Origin: Bradyrhizobium sp. B097 | GTDB lineage: Bacteria; Pseudomonadota; Alphaproteobacteria; Rhizobiales; Xanthobacteraceae | Length of the DNA stretch: 64,000 nt | NCBI RefSeq assembly: GCF_038957035.1 | Contig: NZ_CP152412.1 | Location: 6,444,501-6,508,500 of the forward strand | Direction: 5' to 3' | Part shown: positions 8,734 through 16,543 of the stretch, piece by piece | How positions within the stretch are numbered: the stretch's first letter is position 1 | Layout of the letters: every line of letters begins with the position of its first letter | Notes under the pieces: model-generated | The model's input: the letters and a program-made list of their open reading frames with translations, nothing else | Told to the model about the DNA's origin: nothing | Database searches by the model: none | Translations under genes and position numbers: made by a program

Positions 8734-9531
8734 ATGCATCTCTCGACCGACCCCACCGATCCGCAAAATCAAGAAGTCTATGCACTCTGGGATCAGCTGG
8801 CCGAGTTCTCTGTCGTCGACGGTGACGCCGCGCTGATACACCTGCTGTCCGCGCTGCGTACTATGTTGTCGGCACGCAATGTGCTATGGGGTGCCGTCGT
8901 GCGATTGCCTTCGCCGAAGCGGGCGGATCCCTTGCTCGGCTGGCGTCCGCGCCTCGTCAGGGTGCTGGACCCGATACCGGCGGTGGCGGCGTCGGTGCAG
9001 AAGCAGTACGACACACTCTGGTCCGACGACGTCGACCTGTCTCAGATCCTTTCTATGTCGGGCGATGAGCCGTTCCGCGTCCGCCTGCTGTTCGAAGCGC
9101 TGCCGCCGGAATGGTTCGAGGGCAAGCACTATCGGCGGCACTATCTGGACGTCGGCTTCGCCGACAGCATTTCCGTGCGCATTGCGCTCAATGACGACGT
9201 GAGGATTCGTCTGTTCGTGTTTCGCGATGCGCAGGCGCCCCGCTTTACGGCGCAGGACGGCCAGCGTCTGGGCTTCGTCATGCGCGCCTTGAGATGGTTT
9301 CACCGAGAACAATTGCTCAGCCACGGGCTGCTCATCGCCAACGCGCCCCTCACACCCGCTGAACGCCGCGTGTTGCTCGCCCTGCTCGACGGGGACACCG
9401 AAAGCCGGATCGCGCAGAAGCTCGACCAAAGTCCGAACACCACGCATTTCCACGTCAAATCGATCTACGCCAAGTTCGGCGTGCGCAACCGCCCGTCGCT
9501 CTCTGCGCTCTGGCTTGGCAAGCTGCGATAA
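8734..9531 (+). CDS. LuxR-family transcriptional regulator
   Basis: A 265-residue cytoplasmic regulator. The C-terminal ~50 residues form a GerE/LuxR helix-turn-helix: LTPAERRVLLALLDG, then RIAQKLDQSPNTTHFHV as the recognition region and SIYAKFGVRNR. The N-terminal ~200 residues match no sensor domain I can name with confidence and may bind a small ligand. The ATG giving MHLSTD is preferred to the upstream in-frame start because the added residues are low-complexity. Divergent from the small gene ending at 8573; the 160-base gap between them may carry both promoters. Targets unknown. Confidence 0.82.
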   Translation: MHLSTDPTDPQNQEVYALWDQLAEFSVVDGDAALIHLLSALRTMLSARNVLWGAVVRLPSPKRADPLLGWRPRLVRVLDPIPAVAASVQKQYDTLWSDDVDLSQILSMSGDEPFRVRLLFEALPPEWFEGKHYRRHYLDVGFADSISVRIALNDDVRIRLFVFRDAQAPRFTAQDGQRLGFVMRALRWFHREQLLSHGLLIANAPLTPAERRVLLALLDGDTESRIAQKLDQSPNTTHFHVKSIYAKFGVRNRPSLSALWLGKLR

Positions 9532-9780
9532 CGAACTGAAGGCGCAGTCCGGCGATGACGCCCTTGAGTTTTAGGATGGCATCCATCGCTGTATACTCAG
9601 CCTCCCGAACGTCAGCTAAGGGTCACAACCGGCGAAGCTCACGATGAGCGCAAGATTTCCGCTTCGCCTCCAAGACCCGACATTTTTGCAAGAGCACGAC
9701 CACTCAGGCGGTCGGAAAGAATTTCCACGCGGCTGCCTGCGGCACGCGTCGGACGGAGTAGCATTGCCGCAGCCCTTCTT

Positions 9781-9942
9781 CCCTCCTCCCCTTGTGGGAG
9801 AAGGTGGCGCGAAGCGCCGGATGAGGGGTTCTCTCCACAGATGAGATCGCGGAGGCAGACCCCTCACCCCGCTTCGCTGCGCGAAGCGACCCTCTCCCAC
9901 ATCCGCCTTCGCCAAGGCTACGGCGGACATGAGGGGAGAGGG
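9781..9942. repeat. CTCCCC-type palindromic repeat, copy 1
   Basis: An imperfect inverted repeat with G/C-rich arms (CCTCCCCTTGTGGGAG at the left, GAGGGGAGAGGG at the right) and internal GCGAAGCG elements. It belongs to the same loose family as repeats near 30.8, 39.6, 48.6 and 52.2 kb. It sits in the 439-base gap between the LuxR-type gene and the minus-strand protease gene. Apart from this repeat I see no gene in that gap. Confidence 0.65.
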
Positions 9943-9970
9943 TGCATCTCGCGCGCGGATGGGCCCAGGA

Positions 9971-10993
9971 TCACTGCTTCGCAGGCTTCCGCTCGATCGG
10001 GTGGATCTCGATCGCGCGGAGGCGGCCGAGGCGGAGTACGTCCAGCGACAGGGTCCGGTCGATCCGGCTGTGATCGAGCGCGCGGATCAGGTCGTCGACG
10101 CCGTGGATCTCGACGCCGTCGAGCCTGATGACGACGTCGCCGGGCAACAGGCTGGCGCGCGCTGCCGGGCTGTCCGGCTCGATCTGCATCAGGAGAGCAC
10201 CCATCTTGTTCTCGACGCCGGCGAGCACCGCATGCCGCCTTGGCACCGGCGCAGTCTGGCCTGCAACGCCGATATAGGCGCGGCGGACATAGCCGTGGCG
10301 GATGATCTCCGACAACACGAACTGCGCGGTGTTGCTGGCGACCGCAAAGCAGATGCCCTGCGCGCCGTTGATGATCGCGGTGTTGATCCCGATCACCTCG
10401 CCCTTCGAGGACACCAGCGGCCCGCCGGAATTGCCGGGATTGAGCGCGGCGTCGGTCTGGATCACGTCCTCGATGGTGCGCCCGCTGACCGAACGGATCG
10501 AGCGGCCGAGCGCCGACACCACGCCGGCGGTTACCGTCGATTCGAAGCCGAGCGGATTGCCGATCGCGACCACCAGCTGGCCGCGCCGCAGTGTCTTCGA
10601 GTTGCCGAGCGAAGCGTAAGGCAGGTCGCGCGCGCCATCCGCCCGCAGCAAGGCAAGGTCGGTGTCGGGATCGACGCCGAGCACATGGGCATCGGTGTCA
10701 AAGCCCTCGGTGTCGCGCAGGCGGATCTCCTTCGACGATCCGACCACATGGCTGTTGGTCAGCACGAAGCCGTCGGGCGAGATCACGATGCCCGAGCCGA
10801 GCCCGCCGCGCTCGCGCGCGTTGCGCACCCTGGGTCCGGTTTCGACGCGGACCACCGCGGGACCGACGCGGTCGGTGACGTCGATCACGGCATTGGAATA
10901 GGCGTCGAGCAACGCCCGGTCATCGGTTTGAGCAGCATCAGCCGCCCGCGATGACGGCGTGTCAGCAGCGACATCTGAGGTAAAATCCAGCAT
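9971..10993 (-). CDS. HtrA/DegP-like trypsin-fold serine protease with one PDZ domain
   Basis: A 340-residue protease. The catalytic triad is complete: His82 (TNSHVV), Asp112 (DTDLALL) and Ser189 (GNSGGPL). One PDZ domain follows (~residues 255-335, including LLPGDVVIRLDGVEI). Known: HtrA proteins degrade or chaperone misfolded envelope proteins. Odd: no signal peptide or N-terminal membrane helix can be seen; the first 30 residues are polar, so this copy may act in the cytoplasm or the start may be misassigned. Monocistronic by spacing. Confidence 0.88.
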   Translation of the reverse strand: MLDFTSDVAADTPSSRAADAAQTDDRALLDAYSNAVIDVTDRVGPAVVRVETGPRVRNARERGGLGSGIVISPDGFVLTNSHVVGSSKEIRLRDTEGFDTDAHVLGVDPDTDLALLRADGARDLPYASLGNSKTLRRGQLVVAIGNPLGFESTVTAGVVSALGRSIRSVSGRTIEDVIQTDAALNPGNSGGPLVSSKGEVIGINTAIINGAQGICFAVASNTAQFVLSEIIRHGYVRRAYIGVAGQTAPVPRRHAVLAGVENKMGALLMQIEPDSPAARASLLPGDVVIRLDGVEIHGVDDLIRALDHSRIDRTLSLDVLRLGRLRAIEIHPIERKPAKQ

Positions 10994-11084
10994 GGCGAGA
11001 GTCCTTTGGTCACCTCAAATGGTGACCGGTTCCCGCCGCTGCAAGTGGTTACGCCCCCGCCCCGCCCTGCACCTGCCCGATCGG

Positions 11085-11534
11085 CTAGGTCGCCCGTCGC
11101 AGCGTGCCGCCGCGCGCCTTGACCGGGTCGAGCAGCGACCAGTCGCCGTCCGGCAGCACGTGGCCCTTCGGGAACGGCGCGCGCAGCTCGAGGCCGAGCG
11201 AGCGCAGCACGCGGTCGTCGCGGTAGTAGCATTGCAGCACGACGCGGACGAGCGTCGCCGCGGCAGCGCCGCCACGGCTACGAAACTCCCGCGCCACCGC
11301 ATCGCGCCTGGCCTCGTCGAGTTCGGCGAGCGGCTTGCCCGCAAGCTGCGCCAGATGATCCAGCGCCTGCGCGACCAGCGCGGTGTCGCGGCCGAGTGTG
11401 GCGAGCATGTCGGCCTGGATCACGGCATCATCAGCCCCCGGTACCTTGTACTCGGCGCTTTCGGGAACGATCATCGCGGCAACGGTGCGCAGATCGGCGC
11501 GCTGGGCTGCGGTCAGTTGTTTTGCATCGGACAT
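11085..11534 (-). CDS. gluconate 2-dehydrogenase subunit 3-like protein
   Basis: A 149-residue protein of the gluconate dehydrogenase gamma-subunit family: N-terminal LTAAQRADLRTVAAMIVPES, a helical middle, and a C-terminal RAPFPKGHVLPDGDWSLLDPV. It follows the GMC oxidoreductase gene after seven bases and is almost certainly its partner subunit. Classical members carry a Tat signal that brings the flavoprotein to the periplasm; none is visible here, so the pair may be cytoplasmic. Confidence 0.8.
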   Translation of the reverse strand: MSDAKQLTAAQRADLRTVAAMIVPESAEYKVPGADDAVIQADMLATLGRDTALVAQALDHLAQLAGKPLAELDEARRDAVAREFRSRGGAAAATLVRVVLQCYYRDDRVLRSLGLELRAPFPKGHVLPDGDWSLLDPVKARGGTLRRAT

Positions 11535-11541
11535 GTCGGTC

Positions 11542-13143
11542 TCAGTCGAACAGATTGGCGAGGCGCTGCTTCATCTGGTCGGCGATGTAGAGCGCGAGGG
11601 CCTGGATGGTGGAGGTCGGGTTCACGCCACCCGAGGTGACGAAGATGCTGCCGTCGACGATGAAGAGGTTCTTCACGTCGTGCGAGCGGCCCCATTCGTT
11701 GACCACCGAGCGCGCGGGATCGGTCCCCATTCGCGCGGTGCCGAGCAGATGCCAACCGCCCCAGGGGATCGGATCGTTGATACAGATGTCGGTGGCGCCG
11801 GCGGCCTCGAGGATCTCCCGGCCCCGCGCCAGGCCGTGATCCATCATCTTCCGGCTGTTCGCGCTGATCGTGTAGTCGATCTTCGGCGCCGGGATGCCGT
11901 GGCTGTCCTTCAGATCAGGATCGAGCGTGACGCGGTTATGCTCCTCCGGCAGATCCTCGCAGATCGCCGACACCGCGAGACGATGACCGTTGAGCTTGCG
12001 GAACACGCGGTGATGATCCCCACCCCAGGGCAGGATGCCCTTCTGCTCGCTCGCGACCGCCTCGAACACCGGCCCGGCGCCGCGGCCGAACTGGATGCCG
12101 TAGCCGCGGACGAAGCCGCGCGACAGATCCGTGTCGTAGAATTCCTTGCTCCACAGGCAGGTCGGCGGCGCATGGTTGCTGTCGGTCGGCTCCTTCACGA
12201 AGCCGTAGACCTGCGCGTAGGGATGGAACATCAGGTTCTTGCCGACCAGGCCCGACGAGTTGGCGAGGCCATTCGGGAATTTTCCCGACACCGAATTGAG
12301 CAGCAGCCGCGGCGTGCCGACGCCGTTGCAAGCGATGATGACGACCTCGGCCGGCTGGAATTGCTCGACGCCGTCCTTGTCGTAATAGACGACGCCCGAG
12401 GCCATGCCGTGCTCGTTGGTCAGGACCTCGCGCACCCGGCAATGGGTCTTGACCTCGACCCCAGCGCGGATCGCGTGCGGCCAGTAGGTGATGTCGGTCG
12501 AGGCCTTGGCACCCTGGGCACAGGCCGGCGTGCAGTGGCCGAGATTGATGCAGCGCGCCCTGCCCTCGTAGTCCATCGTCGCGACCGTGGTGTCCGACGG
12601 CCACCAGTGCCAGCCGAGCTTGTTCATGGCCTTGCCGATCAGCGGGCCTGACAGCCCGAGCGGCTGCTGCGGCATCGGCGGATGGCTGAGCGGCGACAGC
12701 GGATCGCCCGACAGGCCCGAGACGCCCATCATGCGATCGTTCTCCTCGAAAAACGGGGTGAGCGCGTCGTAGTCGATCGGCCAGTCGTCGGCGACGCCGT
12801 CAAGCGTCCTCACCTTGAAGTCGGAGGGATGCAGCCGCGGCCAATGCGCCGTGTACATCACCGTCGAGCCGCCGACGGCGTTGAAGTTGACGACCTTGAT
12901 CGGCGAGTTGTCGTCATTGATCGGGTAGTCCTCGGGCCGGCGGCGAACGTTCGGGCTGGATGACCACTCGCCGTAGAATTTCGCCTCCCAGTCGCGCCCG
13001 GTGCTCGGATATTCGGCAGGGTTCATCCAGCCGCCCTGATCGAGGCAGAGGATATGCATCTTGGTATCGGCGAGGCTCCAGGCTATCGCGGCGCCGGAGG
13101 CGCCGGCGCCGATGATCAGGACGTCAACGGGATCGTTCTTCAT
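11542..13143 (-). CDS. GMC-family FAD oxidoreductase
   Basis: A 533-residue flavoprotein with an N-terminal dinucleotide fold (VLIIGAGASGAAIA, residues ~9-22) and the GMC C-terminal block (HLLGTARMG, then NPTSTIQALAL), where the His and Asn flank the active site. It oxidises an alcohol or sugar; the linked subunit-3-like gene suggests a gluconate- or polyol-dehydrogenase-type enzyme passing electrons to the respiratory chain. No cytochrome subunit is adjacent. It starts the two-gene minus-strand operon. Confidence 0.88.
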   Translation of the reverse strand: MKNDPVDVLIIGAGASGAAIAWSLADTKMHILCLDQGGWMNPAEYPSTGRDWEAKFYGEWSSSPNVRRRPEDYPINDDNSPIKVVNFNAVGGSTVMYTAHWPRLHPSDFKVRTLDGVADDWPIDYDALTPFFEENDRMMGVSGLSGDPLSPLSHPPMPQQPLGLSGPLIGKAMNKLGWHWWPSDTTVATMDYEGRARCINLGHCTPACAQGAKASTDITYWPHAIRAGVEVKTHCRVREVLTNEHGMASGVVYYDKDGVEQFQPAEVVIIACNGVGTPRLLLNSVSGKFPNGLANSSGLVGKNLMFHPYAQVYGFVKEPTDSNHAPPTCLWSKEFYDTDLSRGFVRGYGIQFGRGAGPVFEAVASEQKGILPWGGDHHRVFRKLNGHRLAVSAICEDLPEEHNRVTLDPDLKDSHGIPAPKIDYTISANSRKMMDHGLARGREILEAAGATDICINDPIPWGGWHLLGTARMGTDPARSVVNEWGRSHDVKNLFIVDGSIFVTSGGVNPTSTIQALALYIADQMKQRLANLFD

Positions 13144-13169
13144 TCTTGTTTCCTGGTATGTCCTCTTTC

Positions 13170-13254
13170 GTCATTGCGAGGAGCGGAGCGACGAAGCAAT
13201 CCATGCTTCCGCGCATGACGCACGATGGATTGCTTCGCTTCGCTCGCAATGACG
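13170..13254. repeat. palindromic intergenic repeat of the GCAATGACG type
   Basis: An inverted repeat with outer arms CGTCATTGCGAG and CTCGCAATGACG and inner arms around GAAGCAATCCAT / ATGGATTGCTTC. This is a common dispersed element in Bradyrhizobium-group genomes. It lies between the starts and ends of two minus-strand genes and may form a hairpin in the transcript. Confidence 0.8.
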
Positions 13255-13267
13255 GGGGTGATGCGGC

Positions 13268-14491
13268 TCAATTGACGATTCTCACCGGCAAGCTTCGTAT
13301 ACCGCGGATGAAATTGGAATAGAGCCTTTGCGGCGAGCCCATCAGCTCAAAACGCAGATCGCGCGCCAAAACCTCCTCCCAGAGGATGCGCAATTGCTGC
13401 TCGGCGAGGCGGTCGCCGACGCAGCGGTGGACACCGGCGCCGAAGGCGAGATGCTGGCGCGGCTTGGCGCGGTCGATGATGAATTCGTCGGCGCGCTCGA
13501 TCTTGTCCTCGTCGCGATTGCCGGAGATGTACCACATCACGACCTTGTCGCCCTTCCTGATCCGCTTGCCGGCGAGCTCGACATCGTTGCGCGCGGTGCG
13601 GCGCATATGCAGAACCGGCGTGTGGTAGCGGATGGTCTCCGACACCAGGTTCGGGATCAGCTCCGGCCTCCCGCGGACCAGCTCGAACTGCTCGGGATTC
13701 TCGCACAGCGCCATCAGCCCGGCGGACATCGAATTGCGCGTGGTGTCGTTGCCGCCGACGATCAGGAGCCCGATCGTGCCGATGAACTCGCGCGGCTCCA
13801 GATTCCGCGTCGCTTCAGAATGCGCCAGCATCGAGATCAAATCGAAGGTCGGCGGCGCATCGATCCGCGCGTCCCAAAGCTTGCGGAAATATTCTCCCAT
13901 CTTGACCAGCTCGATGGTGCGTTCAGCCTCCGAATGCACGACCGCGTCGGGGGACTCGACATTGGCGATCGCGACATCCGACCACCAGGTCAACTTGGCG
14001 CGGTCCTCTGCGGGAAAATCGAACAGCGTCGCCAGCATCATGTTGGTGAGGTCGACCGAGACCCGCTCGGCCCAGTCGAAGGTCTCGTTGCGCGGCAGTG
14101 CGTCGAGCACGGCCGAGGTACGCTTACGGATCAGCCCATCGAAATTGGCGAGGTTCGACGGCGCCACGATCGGCGCGACCGTGCGGCGCTGCGCGGTGTG
14201 GCCGGGCGGATCCATGCGGATGAAGCTCGGCCGCTCCTGCCCCTTCGGCTGGTCAGCGACCTGGATACCGCCGAGCTCGGAGGCCGAGGAATAGTTCTGG
14301 TGGTCCAGCTCGACCGCAAAGATGTCGTCGTAGCGCGTCACCGACCAGTACGGGCCGTAGGCGGAGGCCTCGCAATAATGCACGGGATCGTCGCGGCGGA
14401 GCTGCGCGAACAGCGGCCGCCAGGTGTCATCCTGATAAAGTCGGGGGTTGCTGACGTCTGTTGACGTCGGCTTGCGCAGCGCCTCTCCCAT
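13268..14491 (-). CDS. cytochrome P450
   Basis: A 407-residue soluble bacterial P450 with all landmarks: I-helix GGNDT (246-250), ExxR (285-288, ETIR), and heme loop FGAGVHRCVGD with Cys357 as axial ligand. It inserts one oxygen atom into an organic substrate using electrons from a ferredoxin; no ferredoxin or reductase gene is adjacent. The ATG giving MGEALRKP was chosen because it gives normal family length; the frame continues upstream to 14632, but that part is Arg/Ser-rich and runs into the promoter region. Divergent from the Baeyer-Villiger-type gene. Confidence 0.92.
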   Translation of the reverse strand: MGEALRKPTSTDVSNPRLYQDDTWRPLFAQLRRDDPVHYCEASAYGPYWSVTRYDDIFAVELDHQNYSSASELGGIQVADQPKGQERPSFIRMDPPGHTAQRRTVAPIVAPSNLANFDGLIRKRTSAVLDALPRNETFDWAERVSVDLTNMMLATLFDFPAEDRAKLTWWSDVAIANVESPDAVVHSEAERTIELVKMGEYFRKLWDARIDAPPTFDLISMLAHSEATRNLEPREFIGTIGLLIVGGNDTTRNSMSAGLMALCENPEQFELVRGRPELIPNLVSETIRYHTPVLHMRRTARNDVELAGKRIRKGDKVVMWYISGNRDEDKIERADEFIIDRAKPRQHLAFGAGVHRCVGDRLAEQQLRILWEEVLARDLRFELMGSPQRLYSNFIRGIRSLPVRIVN

Positions 14492-14724
14492 CGCTTCACT
14501 CCCACAGGTTCCGTCGCCGCTTGGCGGGCGATCGTCTTGTCGGGTCGACGATAGAGGAAATCCCGCGGCTGAGTAAAGCCGCGGGGGGACAGTCCGCCGC
14601 GCGGAATGCGCGCAGGCCGACGCACCCGGCAAATCGCGATGGCTGCCCCGCTGTTCGATGTTTGTCGGCAGCGGTCAGACCGGTTAGCCTCGCCGGCAAT
14701 CGATCGATCAGGGAGCGACGACAG
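14492..14724. promoter_or_regulatory. divergent promoter region of the P450 and monooxygenase genes
   Basis: A 233-base gap between the P450 start and the monooxygenase start. A shared control region is inferred from geometry; I could not pick out convincing promoter hexamers or an operator. Confidence 0.4.
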
Positions 14725-16359
14725 GTGGCCGCATTGCGCCAGGACAACAGCCCCGAGAGGACTGCGCTGGACTACGACGTCATCATCATCGGCGCCGGCC
14801 TGTCCGGCATGTACCAGCTCTACCGGCTGCGCGAGCTCGGCCTCTCGGCGCGCGTGTTCGAGGCCGGCACCGGCGTCGGCGGCACCTGGTACTGGAACCG
14901 GTATCCCGGCGCGCGGTTCGATTCCGAAAGCTATTCCTACGGCTACTCGTTTTCGAAGGAGCTGCTCGAGGAATGGGAATGGTCGGAGCATTTTGCCGGC
15001 CAGCCCGAGACCCTGCGCTACTGCAACTATGTCGCCGACAAGTTCGATCTGCGCCGCGACATCCAGTTCGAAAGCCGCGTCACGTCGGCGATCTACCAGG
15101 ACGACGCGCGGAGCTGGCAGATCACGCTGCAAAGCGGCGCGCGCCATAGCTGCCGATTCCTGATCACCGCGATCGGCCCGTTGTCGACGCCGACCCTGCC
15201 GCGCATCGAGGGCCGCGACGATTTCAAGGGCCAGTCGTTCCACACCGCTCGCTGGCCGAAAGAGAAGGTGGATTTTGCCGGCAAGCGCGTCGCCGTGATC
15301 GGCACCGGCGCGACCGGCATCCAGACCATCCAGACCATCGCCGGCGAGGTCGGCCACCTCACCGTGTTCCAGCGCACCGCCAACTGGGCGGCACCGTTGC
15401 ACAACGGCAAGATCGATGCGGAGACGCAAGCCAAGATCAAGGCCGGCTATCCCGAGATCTTTGCGCGCTGCAAGGAGACCTTCGCCTGCTTCGTGCATAC
15501 GCCTGACCGGCGCGGCGCGTTCGAGGTCAGCGACGCCGAGCGCGAGGCGTTTTACGAGAAGCTCTATGGCGAGCGCGGCTTCGGCATCTGGCAGGGCAAC
15601 TTCAAGGACATCCTGATCGACCGCAAGGCGAATGCCACCATCAGCGATTTCGTCGCGCGCAAGATCCGCGAGCGCGTGAAGGACCAGGCGGTCGCCGAGA
15701 AGCTGATCCCGACCAACCACGGCTTTGGCACGCGGCGGCTGCCGCTCGAGACCTTCTATTACGAGGTCTACAACCGCGACAATGTCGAGCTGGTCGATCT
15801 GAAGCAGACGCCGATCGAGCGGATCACGCCCGAGGGTATCCGCACCAGCGACAAGGACTACGCCTTCGACATCATCATCTACGCCACCGGCTTCGATGCC
15901 ATCACCGGCAGCTTCGACAAGATCGATTTCCGCGGCGCCCACGGCGCGCGGCTGAAGGAGAAGTGGACGCAGGGCCCGGAAACCTATCTCGGGCTGATGG
16001 TCGACGGCTTCCCGAACATGATGATGCTGATGGGCCCGCACACCGCGCTCGGCAACATCCCGCGCAGCATCGAATACAGCGTCGACTGGGTCACCGGCCT
16101 GCTCCGCTTTGCGAAAGCGAACGGCCTGACCTTCCTCGACGCCACGCCCGAAGGCACGGCCGGCTGGACCGATCACGTCAAGGCGCTCGGCGTCGGGCTT
16201 TTGTCCAACGAGGTCGATTCCTGGATGACCGGCATCAACCGCAACGTCGAAGGCAAGCAGACCCGCATCGTCGCCCGCTACAGCGGCAGCGCGCCGGCCT
16301 ATCGCGCGCGGTGCGATGAGGTCGCGGCACAGGGTTATGCGGAGTTGCGGTTGGGCTAG
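14725..16359 (+). CDS. Baeyer-Villiger-type flavin monooxygenase
   Basis: A 544-residue FAD/NADPH enzyme of the cyclohexanone/phenylacetone monooxygenase group. Two dinucleotide-binding motifs, GAGLSG (23-28) and GTGATG (193-198), bracket the Baeyer-Villiger fingerprint FxGxxxHxxxWP (FKGQSFHTARWP, 167-178). It converts a ketone to an ester or lactone. The GTG at 14725 is preceded by GGGAG and gives the usual length; upstream codons in frame are Arg/Pro-rich and reach into the divergent P450 gene, so they are rejected. With the P450 it may oxidise a terpenoid or alicyclic ketone in two steps (inference). Confidence 0.92.
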   Translation: MAALRQDNSPERTALDYDVIIIGAGLSGMYQLYRLRELGLSARVFEAGTGVGGTWYWNRYPGARFDSESYSYGYSFSKELLEEWEWSEHFAGQPETLRYCNYVADKFDLRRDIQFESRVTSAIYQDDARSWQITLQSGARHSCRFLITAIGPLSTPTLPRIEGRDDFKGQSFHTARWPKEKVDFAGKRVAVIGTGATGIQTIQTIAGEVGHLTVFQRTANWAAPLHNGKIDAETQAKIKAGYPEIFARCKETFACFVHTPDRRGAFEVSDAEREAFYEKLYGERGFGIWQGNFKDILIDRKANATISDFVARKIRERVKDQAVAEKLIPTNHGFGTRRLPLETFYYEVYNRDNVELVDLKQTPIERITPEGIRTSDKDYAFDIIIYATGFDAITGSFDKIDFRGAHGARLKEKWTQGPETYLGLMVDGFPNMMMLMGPHTALGNIPRSIEYSVDWVTGLLRFAKANGLTFLDATPEGTAGWTDHVKALGVGLLSNEVDSWMTGINRNVEGKQTRIVARYSGSAPAYRARCDEVAAQGYAELRLG

Positions 16360-16398
16360 CGTGCGTATTGAGGCGAAGCGCGAGCCACACCCACCGCC

Positions 16399-16520
16399 GT
16401 CGTCCCGGCGCAGGCCGGGACCCATAACCACAGGGTTGGGTTGTTGAAGGAGGCTGTGGCCCCAGCACCGTGCAACAATGACCAGCGGTGGTTATGGGTC
16501 CCGGCTTTCGCCGGGACGAC
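16399..16520. repeat. GTCGTCCCGGC palindromic repeat, copy 1
   Basis: A 122-base element bounded by perfect 11-base inverted arms (GTCGTCCCGGC / GCCGGGACGAC). Each end also forms its own 8-base hairpin (GTCCCGGC-GCAG-GCCGGGAC and GTCCCGGC-TTTC-GCCGGGAC), and the inner arms CCCATAACCAC / GTGGTTATGGG pair as well. Copies 2 and 3 are at 29307-29427 and 40836-40956. Situated between two convergent genes. Confidence 0.9.
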
Positions 16521-16543
16521 ACCGAGTTTGTTGCCCCGTCACC

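Noticed and set aside
9929..10954. 341-codon frame opposite the HtrA-like protease
   Set aside because: Rich in Asp, Arg, His and Ala in the pattern of an antisense shadow of a GC-rich gene; the opposite strand has a full catalytic triad.
14492..14632. Upstream extension of the P450 frame
   Set aside because: It adds 47 Arg/Ser/Pro-rich residues with no Shine-Dalgarno and would overlap the divergent gene's promoter; 407 residues is the normal P450 length.
14338..16431. 697-codon minus-strand frame
   Set aside because: It spans the Baeyer-Villiger gene in antisense; no recognisable motif, while the plus strand has both FAD/NADPH motifs and the family fingerprint.
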